From contig NZ_KV440949.1 in NCBI RefSeq assembly GCF_001636315.1, positions 4,086,973 through 4,150,972 of the forward strand: a stretch of 64,000 nucleotides of DNA, written 5' to 3'. Within the stretch, counting starts at the first letter, position 1. Each line of letters opens with the position of its first letter. The notes below the pieces were generated by a model. It did not search any database and was not told where the DNA came from. It was given only the letters and a program-made list of their open reading frames with translations. Shown here piece after piece: positions 40,528-49,954 of this stretch. The stretch comes from Neobacillus mesonae. GTDB lineage: Bacteria; Bacillota; Bacilli; Bacillales; Cytobacillaceae. Both the position numbers and the translations under genes were made by a program.

Positions 40528-41544
40528 GTGATAATTGGGTTACTTATTATATTAGTTTTAGTATTATTTTTGCCCTTCTCTGTTAAAAAGGTAGAGCACA
40601 ATCTAGAGGCATTCCTTTTTATCATGGGGGTAGCAGCCGTATTGATCAGCGGCAGTATGAATCAACATTTAATCAGTAAAGCCCTTATCGATCCGATTAA
40701 TATTACAATTGCTGTCCTTATAGCCGGATTAGTTACAAAATGGGCCCAAGCTCCATTGGAAAAGTCCATTTTAACCATGAGCAGAATACTGACACCAAGG
40801 GTATTTCTAGCATTAACTGTTATCGTTCTTGGATTAGCATCCAGCATTATTACTGCGATTATTGCAGCTATCGTACTTGTAATTGTTATTAATGTCCTTC
40901 CGCTTGACCGTAAGTCAGAGATTCGTTTCACCGTATTAGCCTGCTTTGCGATCGGTTTAGGGGCAGCGCTTACACCAATTGGCGAGCCGCTTTCAACGAT
41001 TACAGTCAGCAAAATGAATGAAGGCTTCTTCTATTTAATCGATTTAATCGGCGTTGAGGTAATCCCTGCCGTTGTGATTTTCGGGATCTTATCCATGTTT
41101 CTCGTGAAGCCGCAGGAAAGTACAGATGGCTTAAAGTCTGATGAAAAATCTGAGAGCTATAAAGAGATTCTCATTCGATCCGCTAAAATTTATTTATTCG
41201 TTATGGGCTTGACATTCCTTGGACATGGATTCGAACCTTTAATCAATGAGTACATTCTAGGGCTTCATCCGATGATTCTTTATTGGATTAACATGATTTC
41301 TGCGATACTGGATAATGCCACTCTGGCAGCGGCGGAAATTAGTCCTCAAATGGATGGAGAGACAATCCGCGCGATTTTACTTGGGCTTCTAATCAGCGGC
41401 GGAATGCTTATCCCTGGAAACATTCCAAACATTATTGCTGCTGGTAAGCTTAAGATTACAAGTAAAGAATGGGCTAAATTCGGTGTTCCGGTCGGCCTTG
41501 TAACAATGGTGCTTTATTTTATTGTTCTTTTTGTGTTTTATTAA
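40528..41544 (+). CDS. DUF1646 family membrane transporter
   Basis: The 338-residue protein has about ten hydrophobic helices and matches DUF1646, a group distantly related to ion transporters of the Na+/H+ antiporter and ArsB type. Conserved blocks are AAALTPIGEPLSTITVSKM and ISAILDNATLAAAEISPQM, and the repeated GNIPNIIAAGKLKI near the end. The transported ion is not known. The start GTG 40528 follows AAAGGAGAGG. It lies directly after the nickel-dependent operon, but a terminator separates them, so a role in nickel supply is only speculation. Confidence 0.8.
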   Translation: MIIGLLIILVLVLFLPFSVKKVEHNLEAFLFIMGVAAVLISGSMNQHLISKALIDPINITIAVLIAGLVTKWAQAPLEKSILTMSRILTPRVFLALTVIVLGLASSIITAIIAAIVLVIVINVLPLDRKSEIRFTVLACFAIGLGAALTPIGEPLSTITVSKMNEGFFYLIDLIGVEVIPAVVIFGILSMFLVKPQESTDGLKSDEKSESYKEILIRSAKIYLFVMGLTFLGHGFEPLINEYILGLHPMILYWINMISAILDNATLAAAEISPQMDGETIRAILLGLLISGGMLIPGNIPNIIAAGKLKITSKEWAKFGVPVGLVTMVLYFIVLFVFY

Positions 41545-41597
41545 AAATAGATTTGTTGTCCGGCACTACAATGCCGGATAACAAATCTATTTTTATT
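41543..41597 (+). terminator. Very strong rho-independent terminator
   Basis: AAAAATAGATTTGTTGTCCGGCA pairs almost perfectly with TGCCGGATAACAAATCTATTTTT, a stem of about 23 bp after the DUF1646 gene. Confidence 0.95.
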
Positions 41598-42001
41598 TAT
41601 TTCTATTTCTAATTCTTTAATATTTAAAGCTCTCCCGCTTCATCCCTCTATAATCTACTGAATTTTAACAAACTTTGCTTTGCCAAAATGAATTATTCTT
41701 ATAATACCTTTTTATGAAAGTCTCTGTTATGTTTAAATACTAGAAATTACATTTGTGTTTTAGAATGAGCTCCTAAGCCCTGTTTATTACACTCCATAAT
41801 CAGTTCTTTATTACTAAAATAAAAGAAAATAGTGGTAATTAATAATCATAATTTTCGGAATATATTGTTTTTATTTCTTAATCCTTATAATATTGACCTC
41901 AGAAGGAAAATTATTTTCCTACAGATATTTTTGGAGGAGGGGCTGTTTAATTTAAATAATTTTTATGTCTTAAAAATAATCATTTTTAAGGAGGATTTGT
42001 C
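41598..42001. other. 404-bp AT-rich intergenic stretch
   Basis: I see no convincing gene, RNA or operator here. An open frame at 41832-42029 has AT-rich, low-complexity codons and overlaps the start of the next gene, so it is not counted. The only clear signal is the AAGGAGG ribosome binding site (41988-41994) of the gene at 42002. Confidence 0.6.
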
Positions 42002-44314
42002 ATGTCAAAAAAAAGGCTATCCCTTCTAACTGGGAGTCTAGTACTTGTTATTATTTTTGCACTTCTATACACGACAAACAAAAGTACAGAGAAAGCAAGT
42101 ACCCAAATAAAGGAACATGATGAAGTGAAGGAAATTGAAAATATGATTAAGGGACCCGGAAAAAGGGATGATTGGTTTATTAGTCAAAAAGTTTTTCCAA
42201 ACAAAACTCTCCCACAAGAAGCCTTTCAGAAAGCTACTAAACAGGCAAAACAATTAAAAGAGACAACGATGAAGGAGTTACCAGAGCTTAAGAATGAAAA
42301 ATGGACATTTATGGGGCCGAAGATTGTCGGGGGCAGAATTGTAGATATGGCTGTCGATCCGCAACAAAAAGACACAGTCTATGCTGCTGCGGCAACAGGT
42401 GGTGTGTGGAAAAGTGTTGATGCAGGAAAATCCTTTACAGCCGCATGGGATGATAATAATACTCAATCGATGGGAGCTTTAACTGTTTCACCTGATGGGA
42501 CACTTTATGCAGGTACCGGCGAAGCGAATCCAGGAGGCGGAAGTATCGTATTTGGTGGAACAGGCATTTATAAATCAACGGATAAAGGGGAAAATTGGGA
42601 ATCTATTGGTTTAAAAGAATCAGGAGCAATTGGAAGAATTGCACTAAATCCGAAAAATCCCCAGCAAATTTTTGTAGCTGCTGCTGGACAGCTCTTTAAT
42701 CCTGGGGGAGAACGTGGATTATATCGTTCTCAAGATGGCGGAAAGACGTGGGATCACGTTCTTAAAGGGAAAAATAATACGACAGGAGCTGTAGATATCG
42801 CGATTGACCCAGTAAATCCAAACCGAATTTATGCAGCGATGTGGGATCACGTGCGATATCCGAATAACCGTGTATACGGTGGCGAAGGGTCTGGAATTTA
42901 TCGTTCTACTGATGGTGGAAACACCTGGGAGCAACTGACAAATGGACTTCCGGCTTCTGACAAAAATTTAGGGCGAATTGGAATTGCTCTTTCACAAACA
43001 CAGCCTGATCGCTTGTATGCAATAACCATTAAATCAGACGGTTACTATGAAGGGTTTTATATTTCGGAGAACGGCGGGGATACGTGGACAAAACAAGAAG
43101 TGTCAAGGACATTTTCAAATGCTCAATCATCATTTGGCTGGTGGTTTGGCCGCATTTGGGTAGATCCGAAGGATGAAAAGCACGTATTTGTTGCAGGTGT
43201 AAATATGATGGAATCAAAAGATGGTGGAATAACTTGGGTAAGTTCAAGAGGGATTCATGCAGACCAACACGCTGTCGCATGGGACCCCAAACAACCTGGA
43301 CGAGTATATGTCGGAAATGATGGCGGTGTTTATCGTTCCGAGGAAAATGGCCTCGTCACCGGAAAGTGGGAAAAAGCCGTCGATTTACCAGCTACCCAAT
43401 TTTATACAATGGATGTAAGTCAGCAGGATATCACACGTATATCAGGTGGAACACAGGATAACGGGTCTATCCGATCTTGGGGAAAAGATGATTGGAATGA
43501 ATATTATGGCGGGGATGGATTAAAGAATTTAATTAACTATAAGGATAAAGAAAAAGTTTATGCATGTTATCAATATGGAAGCTGTGCATGGTCTGAAGAC
43601 GGCGGAAATACTATGACTTATTTTACTAATAAGACTGTATCTGATCGCCGTAACTGGTTAAGCCCACTTCTATTTGATCCAAATGACCCATCTATCATGT
43701 ATTATGCAGGGAATCGTGTGAACCGTTCAACTGATGGCGGAAAAACATGGGAGGTAATAAGCCCAAGCCTAACAGAAGGGAAATCCGAAGATTCTTATCC
43801 TTATGGCACCATTACAACTATCGCGGTTTCTAAGTCCAATGGAAAGGTGTTATATGCTGGGACGGATGATGGCCGACTATGGAAAACTTCTGATTTAGGG
43901 AAGAATTGGACAGAAATAATTAACAAGACTTTACCTAACCGCTGGGTTACAAAGCTAAAAGTCGATGCCAAAAATGAAAATTATGTATATGCAACCTTTT
44001 CTGGCTTTCGTAATGGGGAAGATAGTGCACACGTCTTTAAGAGTGAGGATGGCGGGAAAACTTGGGAGAACATCAGTGGAAATCTCCCTAATACACCTGT
44101 TAACAATTTAATCATTGATCCTAAAAACCGTCATAAGCTTTATATCGCAACAGATGTCGGCGTATTTATGTCAAAGAATGACGGAAAGAGGTGGTACAGC
44201 TTAGGTTCAGGAATGCCAATGGCACCTATTACTGACCTAGTCATGCATGAATCAACAAACACCTTATTTGCATCAACATTTGGACGTGGGATTTTCGAGA
44301 TTAAGCTTAAATAA
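42002..44314 (+). CDS. Large Asp-box (BNR/sortilin-like) beta-propeller protein
   Basis: The 770-residue protein has an N-terminal hydrophobic segment (LLTGSLVLVIIFALLYT) acting as uncleaved anchor or signal peptide without lipobox, a charged helical stretch to about residue 95, then a long beta-propeller region. I count nine good Asp-boxes of the type S-x-D-x-G-x-x-W (for example STDKGENW, SQDGGKTW, STDGGNTW) and two degenerate ones, indicating two propellers. Such domains occur in sialidases, Vps10/sortilin-type proteins and xyloglucanases; the catalytic arginine triad of sialidases is not evident. Probably extracellular; function unknown. Monocistronic with AAGGAGG. Confidence 0.78.
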   Translation: MSKKRLSLLTGSLVLVIIFALLYTTNKSTEKASTQIKEHDEVKEIENMIKGPGKRDDWFISQKVFPNKTLPQEAFQKATKQAKQLKETTMKELPELKNEKWTFMGPKIVGGRIVDMAVDPQQKDTVYAAAATGGVWKSVDAGKSFTAAWDDNNTQSMGALTVSPDGTLYAGTGEANPGGGSIVFGGTGIYKSTDKGENWESIGLKESGAIGRIALNPKNPQQIFVAAAGQLFNPGGERGLYRSQDGGKTWDHVLKGKNNTTGAVDIAIDPVNPNRIYAAMWDHVRYPNNRVYGGEGSGIYRSTDGGNTWEQLTNGLPASDKNLGRIGIALSQTQPDRLYAITIKSDGYYEGFYISENGGDTWTKQEVSRTFSNAQSSFGWWFGRIWVDPKDEKHVFVAGVNMMESKDGGITWVSSRGIHADQHAVAWDPKQPGRVYVGNDGGVYRSEENGLVTGKWEKAVDLPATQFYTMDVSQQDITRISGGTQDNGSIRSWGKDDWNEYYGGDGLKNLINYKDKEKVYACYQYGSCAWSEDGGNTMTYFTNKTVSDRRNWLSPLLFDPNDPSIMYYAGNRVNRSTDGGKTWEVISPSLTEGKSEDSYPYGTITTIAVSKSNGKVLYAGTDDGRLWKTSDLGKNWTEIINKTLPNRWVTKLKVDAKNENYVYATFSGFRNGEDSAHVFKSEDGGKTWENISGNLPNTPVNNLIIDPKNRHKLYIATDVGVFMSKNDGKRWYSLGSGMPMAPITDLVMHESTNTLFASTFGRGIFEIKLK

Positions 44315-44321
44315 ATATAGA

Positions 44322-44358
44322 GGGTGGCAGATTTTTTTACTGTCACCCGACTATTTTT
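44322..44358 (+). terminator. Rho-independent terminator
   Basis: GGGTGGCAG pairs with CTGTCACCC (one G-T pair), followed by a T-rich tail, after the Asp-box gene. Confidence 0.85.
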
Positions 44359-44361
44359 TCT

Positions 44362-46506
44362 TTAATGAATAAGTCTGCTTCCCTTCGCTTTCCGCTTTAC
44401 AGCTCCGCTATATTTTTCAATCGGCTTTTTCAAAACAAGTCCAAATAATAAGGTGATAATTGTAATTAATAGGAAGACTGTTAGATCCCTATTAGCAACA
44501 TCCCATTGAATTCCACCGACCGCTTCCCGCATTAAGCTAATTGCATAAGTAAAAGGCAAGTAAGGGTTCAGCTTTTGGAAAAAGATCGGCATTACTTGAA
44601 CCGGAAAAGTTCCGCCGGCTCCTGAAATTTGCAGTACAAGTACGACAATCGCCAATCCCTTCCCGACATTTCCGAAAATCGACACGAATGTATATACGAT
44701 TAACATGAATACAATACTGGTCAGTAACCCGAAGATGACAAACCATGGTTTTTCTGATACATACGTCTTTAACAGATACATATCCCCTAAAGTGACGATA
44801 ATGGCTTGGCAGAGAGCAAACGTTAAAAACGTCAGTAATCTTCCTACATAAACATGATTTGGATGATAATTTTCCGGGGCGCCGTTGATCTCTACGGGAA
44901 TCAATGAAATTAACAATGTTGCCCCAACCCATAAAGATAAAGTAGTAAAAAATGGTGACATCGCAGAACCGTAATTAGGAATGGGAAAAAGCCGTTTTTC
45001 TTTTAGTAACACCGGTTCAGCAAAATAATCACTTTCTTTTTTTACATCATTACGCAATAAATCAATGATTTCGCGAATATCCTCAGATTTTTCAAAATCA
45101 CGAATCTGTTTGGCAAGTAAAGTTATTTTTTGCTTAACTGCAGGAAAATCCCGTTTGATTAGGTCTAAGTCCCTTTTTCCAATTACAATTCCCTTTGAGG
45201 CATCGTTCAAGATTTTCTTTATTTGTGGAAGTGTTTTGTCCGCTTTAGCGAAAAATACATCCGCTTTTATTGGAACATTTTTTACAGTTTCACTTAAATT
45301 TTTTATTTTTGGAGCGATATCGGAATCGTATCGTGCTAGTATATCCCCCAGGCCTGTTGAAATTGTTTTCGCCAGCTGGTTTGTCTCTTCTAATAATTTC
45401 TGTGAGGGGGCATCTAATGCTTGAATTGTTTTTAAATTTTCCAATAGCTTTTCAGAGTGATTTTTCTGTTCGGTCAGATGTGATATTTCTCGGTCAAATA
45501 TGGAAGTTCCGGCAAGACCGTTTAATTGTTCTAACAGATCAATGAATAATGATTCAATTTTAATCAGCCCATTAACCCGGGTGATGGCTTCCTGTATGGC
45601 TTTTTTCTTATCATCTTCGCTTATATTGTCTGAAAGAATCAGTCCTGTTAATTGTTCAACTGTTCCTGCGGCTGTAGTTAGATAGGTTAAGTTTTGTTTA
45701 ATAGCAGGGACAAGGTTTGCAAACGCGTCTTTATTTTTCTCTAGAAATTTTGTAATATCTCCGGAAATTCCGTGGGCTGTGGCGATGATTCCCGCCGCGG
45801 TATCTATGTTACGCTGTAAATCTGCAATGATCTTTTGGGCATTATTTGCATCAGCATCAGCCGTATTGATGATCTTTTCTGCTTCGGACAAATGATCATT
45901 CAACCAAAATATCATTGTTTTTACCTTTTCAATATCGGGCAGGTTTTTTTGCAGTTCAATCCCAAGGCGGTTAAAAATATTAAATATAACACCATTGGCG
46001 GTTTTAACAAAATTTTTACTAACCTCCTCCTTAATCCCGCTTGCTCCTTTACTGGTGATTTTCGGTGCTATGGCGTTGATTTTTTCATTTACGGTATATA
46101 TGAGTTCAGGCTTTTTGGGCTGATCGCTTAAAACGGTCGCTATTTTAGCGGAAAAATCACTTGGAATTGAAATGCTGGCAAAATATTTGCCCGTTTCTAC
46201 ACCATGGTTTGCTTCTGTTGCACTGACAAATTTCCAGCCTAACGATTGGTTCTTTTGTAATGAGGTGACGATTTCATTTCCGATATTAATACTGCTTCCT
46301 TTTAAAACAGCGCCTTGATCGTTATTTGTAATGGCGATAGGAATCCCTTTTGTATTGCTGTATGGGTCCCAGGAGGCTTTAATATTCAACCAGGCATACA
46401 GAGAGGGCAGAAATATTAAGGCAATTATAATAATCGCTGCAGCCCAATTTGTTGTAATGCTTACTAAATCATCACGGAAAATCGTAAATACCTTTTTCAC
46501 TTCCAT
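44362..46506 (-). CDS. YhgE/Pip family membrane protein
   Basis: The 714-residue protein has one N-terminal helix (WAAAIIIIALIFLPSLYAWLN with the following IKASWDPYSNTKGIPIAI, the family signature), a long extracytoplasmic coiled-coil-rich region (residues about 130-520), and five to six C-terminal ABC-2-like helices (SPFFTTLSLWVGATLLISLIP...PYLPFTYAISLMREAVGG). YhgE/Pip proteins include the phage infection protein of Lactococcus and relatives of type VII secretion EsaA. Neither phage nor secretion genes are nearby. The start ATG 46506 has AGGTGG upstream. Confidence 0.9.
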   Translation of the reverse strand: MEVKKVFTIFRDDLVSITTNWAAAIIIIALIFLPSLYAWLNIKASWDPYSNTKGIPIAITNNDQGAVLKGSSINIGNEIVTSLQKNQSLGWKFVSATEANHGVETGKYFASISIPSDFSAKIATVLSDQPKKPELIYTVNEKINAIAPKITSKGASGIKEEVSKNFVKTANGVIFNIFNRLGIELQKNLPDIEKVKTMIFWLNDHLSEAEKIINTADADANNAQKIIADLQRNIDTAAGIIATAHGISGDITKFLEKNKDAFANLVPAIKQNLTYLTTAAGTVEQLTGLILSDNISEDDKKKAIQEAITRVNGLIKIESLFIDLLEQLNGLAGTSIFDREISHLTEQKNHSEKLLENLKTIQALDAPSQKLLEETNQLAKTISTGLGDILARYDSDIAPKIKNLSETVKNVPIKADVFFAKADKTLPQIKKILNDASKGIVIGKRDLDLIKRDFPAVKQKITLLAKQIRDFEKSEDIREIIDLLRNDVKKESDYFAEPVLLKEKRLFPIPNYGSAMSPFFTTLSLWVGATLLISLIPVEINGAPENYHPNHVYVGRLLTFLTFALCQAIIVTLGDMYLLKTYVSEKPWFVIFGLLTSIVFMLIVYTFVSIFGNVGKGLAIVVLVLQISGAGGTFPVQVMPIFFQKLNPYLPFTYAISLMREAVGGIQWDVANRDLTVFLLITIITLLFGLVLKKPIEKYSGAVKRKAKGSRLIH

Positions 46507-46700
46507 TAACCACCTAATCTTCTTATTTCCTTTATTATTTGTTTAATAGGAAAGTTGATACGCTTGGAGGGAAGAGCAATAGGGGAAGAGACAGAAATTT
46601 GTCAAAAACATGTGAATAAATAATGAAAACTGATGTTTCAAGCCATTATTTAGTTCAAAGTTTTTTATAATGAAGGTAAAGAAATAGGGAGGTAAGGAAA

Positions 46701-47018
46701 ATGAATATCACCACTATAATAGAGTTAGAAAATCAGGAAGTAGAATCAATTGCTGGGGCAAAATTAGTTTTTGCACAGGAACAAATTGAAGAAAATATTG
46801 TGGAAACATGTGTGGAATGCTTTCAGATGGAGGATTCTGAAGATACCCTTACTACGGAAGAAGCGATGGAGAAAGTCTTTAACCGCCTGCAGCAGCAAGG
46901 AATTATTCCGCCGAATGTGATCGATTTCTCTTTTGAGATGCCATCATGTGAACGGTTAAGAAGTATTAATCAGGAAACAGACATTCCGCAAAAGGTCATT
47001 CTTTCATATATGTCGTAA
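46701..47018 (+). CDS. Small acidic hypothetical protein
   Basis: The 105-residue protein is strongly acidic, with no signal or membrane segment; it contains ETCVECFQMEDSEDTLTTEEAMEKVFNRL and ends SYMS. Two cysteines in CVEC could bind metal, but this is weak. I do not recognise the family. The reading is supported by GGGAGGTAAGG before the start, a typical codon pattern and a terminator at the stop. Monocistronic. Confidence 0.6.
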   Translation: MNITTIIELENQEVESIAGAKLVFAQEQIEENIVETCVECFQMEDSEDTLTTEEAMEKVFNRLQQQGIIPPNVIDFSFEMPSCERLRSINQETDIPQKVILSYMS

Positions 47019-47046
47019 AAGAAGTTCTTCGGAGCTTCTTTTTTTG
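47017..47046 (+). terminator. Rho-independent terminator
   Basis: AAAAGAAGTTC pairs with GAGCTTCTTTT around a TTCG tetraloop, followed by T. Confidence 0.9.
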
Positions 47047-47110
47047 ACGCTATAATCTGTTAATTTTAGGTTATGGGTGAAATAGTAAGTAATGTGATAA
47101 GCCTCACTTG

Positions 47111-47129
47111 ATTGAAAATGATTTTCAAT
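47111..47129. promoter_or_regulatory. Fur-family operator candidate
   Basis: ATTGAAAAT-G-ATTTTCAAT is a perfect 9-1-9 palindrome. It matches the Bacillus Fur core TGATAATNATTATCA at 13 of 15 positions (one symmetrical change) and fits PerR and Zur boxes less well. It lies 37 bp before the cupin gene, where it would overlap or adjoin the promoter. Confidence 0.6.
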
Positions 47130-47165
47130 TAAACTTAAAGCAGAATAGTAAAAGGAGGAATAAAA

Positions 47166-47507
47166 ATGGAAAAAAACTCAGTTAAAGCATTTATGGAATA
47201 CAACGAAGAGAAATTTACCAAACGGATTATGTATAAAAAAGGGGAAACAACCGCCTTTGTCTTAAACTTTTTACCAGGCCAGGCGCTGCCCGCCCATAAA
47301 CACCCAGGAACTGAGGTTTATCTTTATGTCATTACCGGTAACGGCATGATAATCACAGACGGAAAAGAAACTGAGGTGTCTGAAGCGGATTTAATTCATG
47401 TTAACAGCGACGAAGAAATGTCATTTAAAAATAGCGGCACCGACCCTGTCAGCTTGTATGTCGTATTAAGCAAAACTCCAAGCGACCAATACGCCAAAAA
47501 TATTTAA
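47166..47507 (+). CDS. Single-domain cupin protein
   Basis: The 113-residue protein has the cupin motif 1 PGQALPAHKHPGTEVYLYVITG (two His, Glu) and motif 2 (HVNSDEEMSFKNSG), in which one usual His is at the start of the block. It is a small beta-barrel metalloprotein of unknown substrate; relatives are dioxygenase-like or regulatory. AAAGGAGG precedes the start. A Fur-like palindrome upstream suggests iron-responsive expression, which would suit a metal-dependent cupin. Confidence 0.82.
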   Translation: MEKNSVKAFMEYNEEKFTKRIMYKKGETTAFVLNFLPGQALPAHKHPGTEVYLYVITGNGMIITDGKETEVSEADLIHVNSDEEMSFKNSGTDPVSLYVVLSKTPSDQYAKNI

Positions 47508-47508
47508 T

Positions 47509-47542
47509 GGAAAAAGCCAGCTGATTCAAGCTGGCTTTTTCC
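47509..47542. terminator. Bidirectional terminator
   Basis: GGAAAAAGCCAGCT pairs perfectly with AGCTGGCTTTTTCC between the convergent cupin and MMPL genes. Confidence 0.92.
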
Positions 47543-49700
47543 GATGTTTAGAAATGCTTTTATTTTTAATACCAAAAAACCACCAATTCCAATTACCAAG
47601 AAGCTTCATTAAAGAAGGAACAAGAACCATTCTGACAATTGTGGCATCTATAAAAATCGCAATCGCAATACCCACACCTAACTGCTTAATCGGCATCACC
47701 CCTGTAAAGGCAAAGGCGCCAGTTACCACAATCATGATGGCTGCGGCCGAACTAATAATTTTACTTGTGTAGGTTAATCCAGATATCGTTGCAAGGCTAT
47801 TATCCCCTGATTTAAGGTAGAATTCCTGTATTCGCGAAATCAAAAAGACTTCATAGTCCATTGACAGCCCAAAAACAAGGGTAAACACAAATACCGGAAG
47901 TATTAAACCGATATGTACAGGAGTGACCCCTAAATGCCCTTCCTGGAAAATCCATACCACAATCCCAAAGGTGCACCCTAAGCTTAAAATATTCATCAAA
48001 ATTGCTTTTAACGGAATGAGAACTGAATGAAATGCCGCCATCAAAATAAAAAGCGTTGAAACAACAATCAATAGCAGGCCATAAGGTGCCTTTTTAAAAA
48101 TCTCCGCAAAGATTTCCTGCTCAAATTTAATTGGGCCGCCAAAAGAAGCTTCTACATCCAAGTGTCGGCCAGACCAATCATTGACCCACTTACGAGCTAT
48201 AGCCGAATGTTCTCCTGTTTTCAAATACACTTCAACCAGCATCTTATTATTTCTGATGTAATAATCCGTCACGGGTGCTAACTTCATTTGGCTACCCATT
48301 TTTAAAACCTTTAATAACTGGTTCTCACCCTTCGCACCGAGGGCTGAAAAAGGGGAGTCGACAGTATAAACAAGTTGATCCTTTTCTAGTTTTTCTATTG
48401 TCTTCCAAACCTTTTCAAGGTTGTCTTTGTTTAATACATTTCCATTTGTTTCAAGGATAATTGTTACCTTTTTCTGATCGCGTTTTTCTTTGGCAATGAA
48501 TTTGTCTTGATATGTTTCAAGTGCAATTCTGGATGGGTAGTCAGGCGGCAGTGAATCTGTTCCTGGGATGTTAAGAATCATTTCCCTGACTGGTATAAGC
48601 CCCGTTAACAAAATGGCAAGAGCAACAACTGTCATGATGACTGGACGCCTCATAACAAACTGTGCGAACGTATGCCATAAACTTGTTTGCTGGTCTTTAA
48701 TCTTGAGAATACTGAATTTATTTATCCTTTTCCCTATCAGACCCAGTAAAGCAGGAAGAAATGTTAACGCTGAAAGAACAGATACAAATATAACAGTCAT
48801 TCCGCCAAGGGCAACATTTTGAAAAATATCAATTTGGATAAACCAAAGTCCTGATAACCCAATGAACACACATAATCCTGAAAAAATAATCGAACGACCG
48901 GCCGTGGCGACGGTGACCTCAATGGCTTCTTGAATCGATTTCTGTTTTAATTCCTCTTTATAACGATTTATAAACAGCAGGGCAAAGTCGATACTCAACG
49001 CCAGGCCAATCATGGGAATAATGTTTAATATAAAGATCGTTAAATCGGCCTGATAGCTGAAAAAGTATACAATCCCCATTGTGGTTAAGATTGAGATCAC
49101 CCCGATGACAAGCGGAAGTGCAGCTGCTACAAGGCTCCCAAACGCAAGGATTAACACAATTAAAGCGATCGGGAGACCTATCATTTCCGCTTTTGCAAGG
49201 TCCTCCTGACTGGCTGTATTCAAGTCTTTAACAATAACTGGTTCACCGGTCATTGTTACCTTTAAGCCGTCCTTGTTTTTCAATAACTTCTGTAATTGTT
49301 CGATTTCCTTTCCCAGGTTCTCGGCATTTTTGGAGAAGGTTAAGGTGCCATAGGCATAATTACCTTTCACCATCCCAGGCTGTTCCAGCGGAGAGGTAAT
49401 ATTATCAGCAGCATCAAAGTCTTTTAAGTTTTCAAACGTATGCTTAATAAATTCGCTAAACTTCTTGGGGCTGACATCTTTGTCTTTTTCAAAAACGAGA
49501 AGGATTGAGGATTTCGGCTGGCCAAAATCTTTTTCAAGCACTTTTCTTGTTTCATTGTACTGGCCTCTGTATTCAAATCCATTACCACTTAAGACAGACG
49601 GCAGTTTTACGGCAAAAAAACCAAAAACAATAATCATAACAATCCATAAGAAAAGTACCCATTTTCGCTGCTTGTATATAACCCTGCCGAATTTATGCAA
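47526..49700 (-). CDS. MMPL/RND-type membrane transporter (YdfJ-like)
   Basis: The 724-residue protein has twelve helices in two homologous halves, each starting with one helix followed by an extracytoplasmic domain of about 130 residues and then five helices. The proton-relay region is seen in GLALSIDFALLFINRYKEEL and, in the second half, FGLSMDYEVFLISRIQEF, which carries the Asp-Tyr pair typical of MmpL/YdfJ proteins. Substrates are usually lipids or toxic compounds. The start TTG 49700 has AGGGGGG 9 nt upstream. No regulator is adjacent. Confidence 0.9.
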   Translation of the reverse strand: MHKFGRVIYKQRKWVLFLWIVMIIVFGFFAVKLPSVLSGNGFEYRGQYNETRKVLEKDFGQPKSSILLVFEKDKDVSPKKFSEFIKHTFENLKDFDAADNITSPLEQPGMVKGNYAYGTLTFSKNAENLGKEIEQLQKLLKNKDGLKVTMTGEPVIVKDLNTASQEDLAKAEMIGLPIALIVLILAFGSLVAAALPLVIGVISILTTMGIVYFFSYQADLTIFILNIIPMIGLALSIDFALLFINRYKEELKQKSIQEAIEVTVATAGRSIIFSGLCVFIGLSGLWFIQIDIFQNVALGGMTVIFVSVLSALTFLPALLGLIGKRINKFSILKIKDQQTSLWHTFAQFVMRRPVIMTVVALAILLTGLIPVREMILNIPGTDSLPPDYPSRIALETYQDKFIAKEKRDQKKVTIILETNGNVLNKDNLEKVWKTIEKLEKDQLVYTVDSPFSALGAKGENQLLKVLKMGSQMKLAPVTDYYIRNNKMLVEVYLKTGEHSAIARKWVNDWSGRHLDVEASFGGPIKFEQEIFAEIFKKAPYGLLLIVVSTLFILMAAFHSVLIPLKAILMNILSLGCTFGIVVWIFQEGHLGVTPVHIGLILPVFVFTLVFGLSMDYEVFLISRIQEFYLKSGDNSLATISGLTYTSKIISSAAAIMIVVTGAFAFTGVMPIKQLGVGIAIAIFIDATIVRMVLVPSLMKLLGNWNWWFFGIKNKSISKHRKKPA

Positions 49701-49954
49701 ATTATAAGCCCCCCTTTACGGAAAAATTTAACTTCCTCTATTATACAAAAGAAAAGAAGAATGGGCAGATGACTTTTTTATGACATTCATCAACTCAGGT
49801 ATTTTCATTAACTTTACCCTTAAACCAAATAGAAAATACGATAACCTTCATGAGTAAATTTGTTATTCGGAAATAAAATAATATTGGAATCGCTTGCTCT
49901 TCTTTGTTATAGTTACTTTGTAAAATATCAACGTATGACCTGGAGGTTGTTTAA

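Noticed and set aside
41832..42029. 65-codon plus-strand frame upstream of the Asp-box gene
   Set aside because: AT-rich composition rich in Ile, Leu, Asn and Phe, no good ribosome binding site, and overlap with the confident start at 42002.
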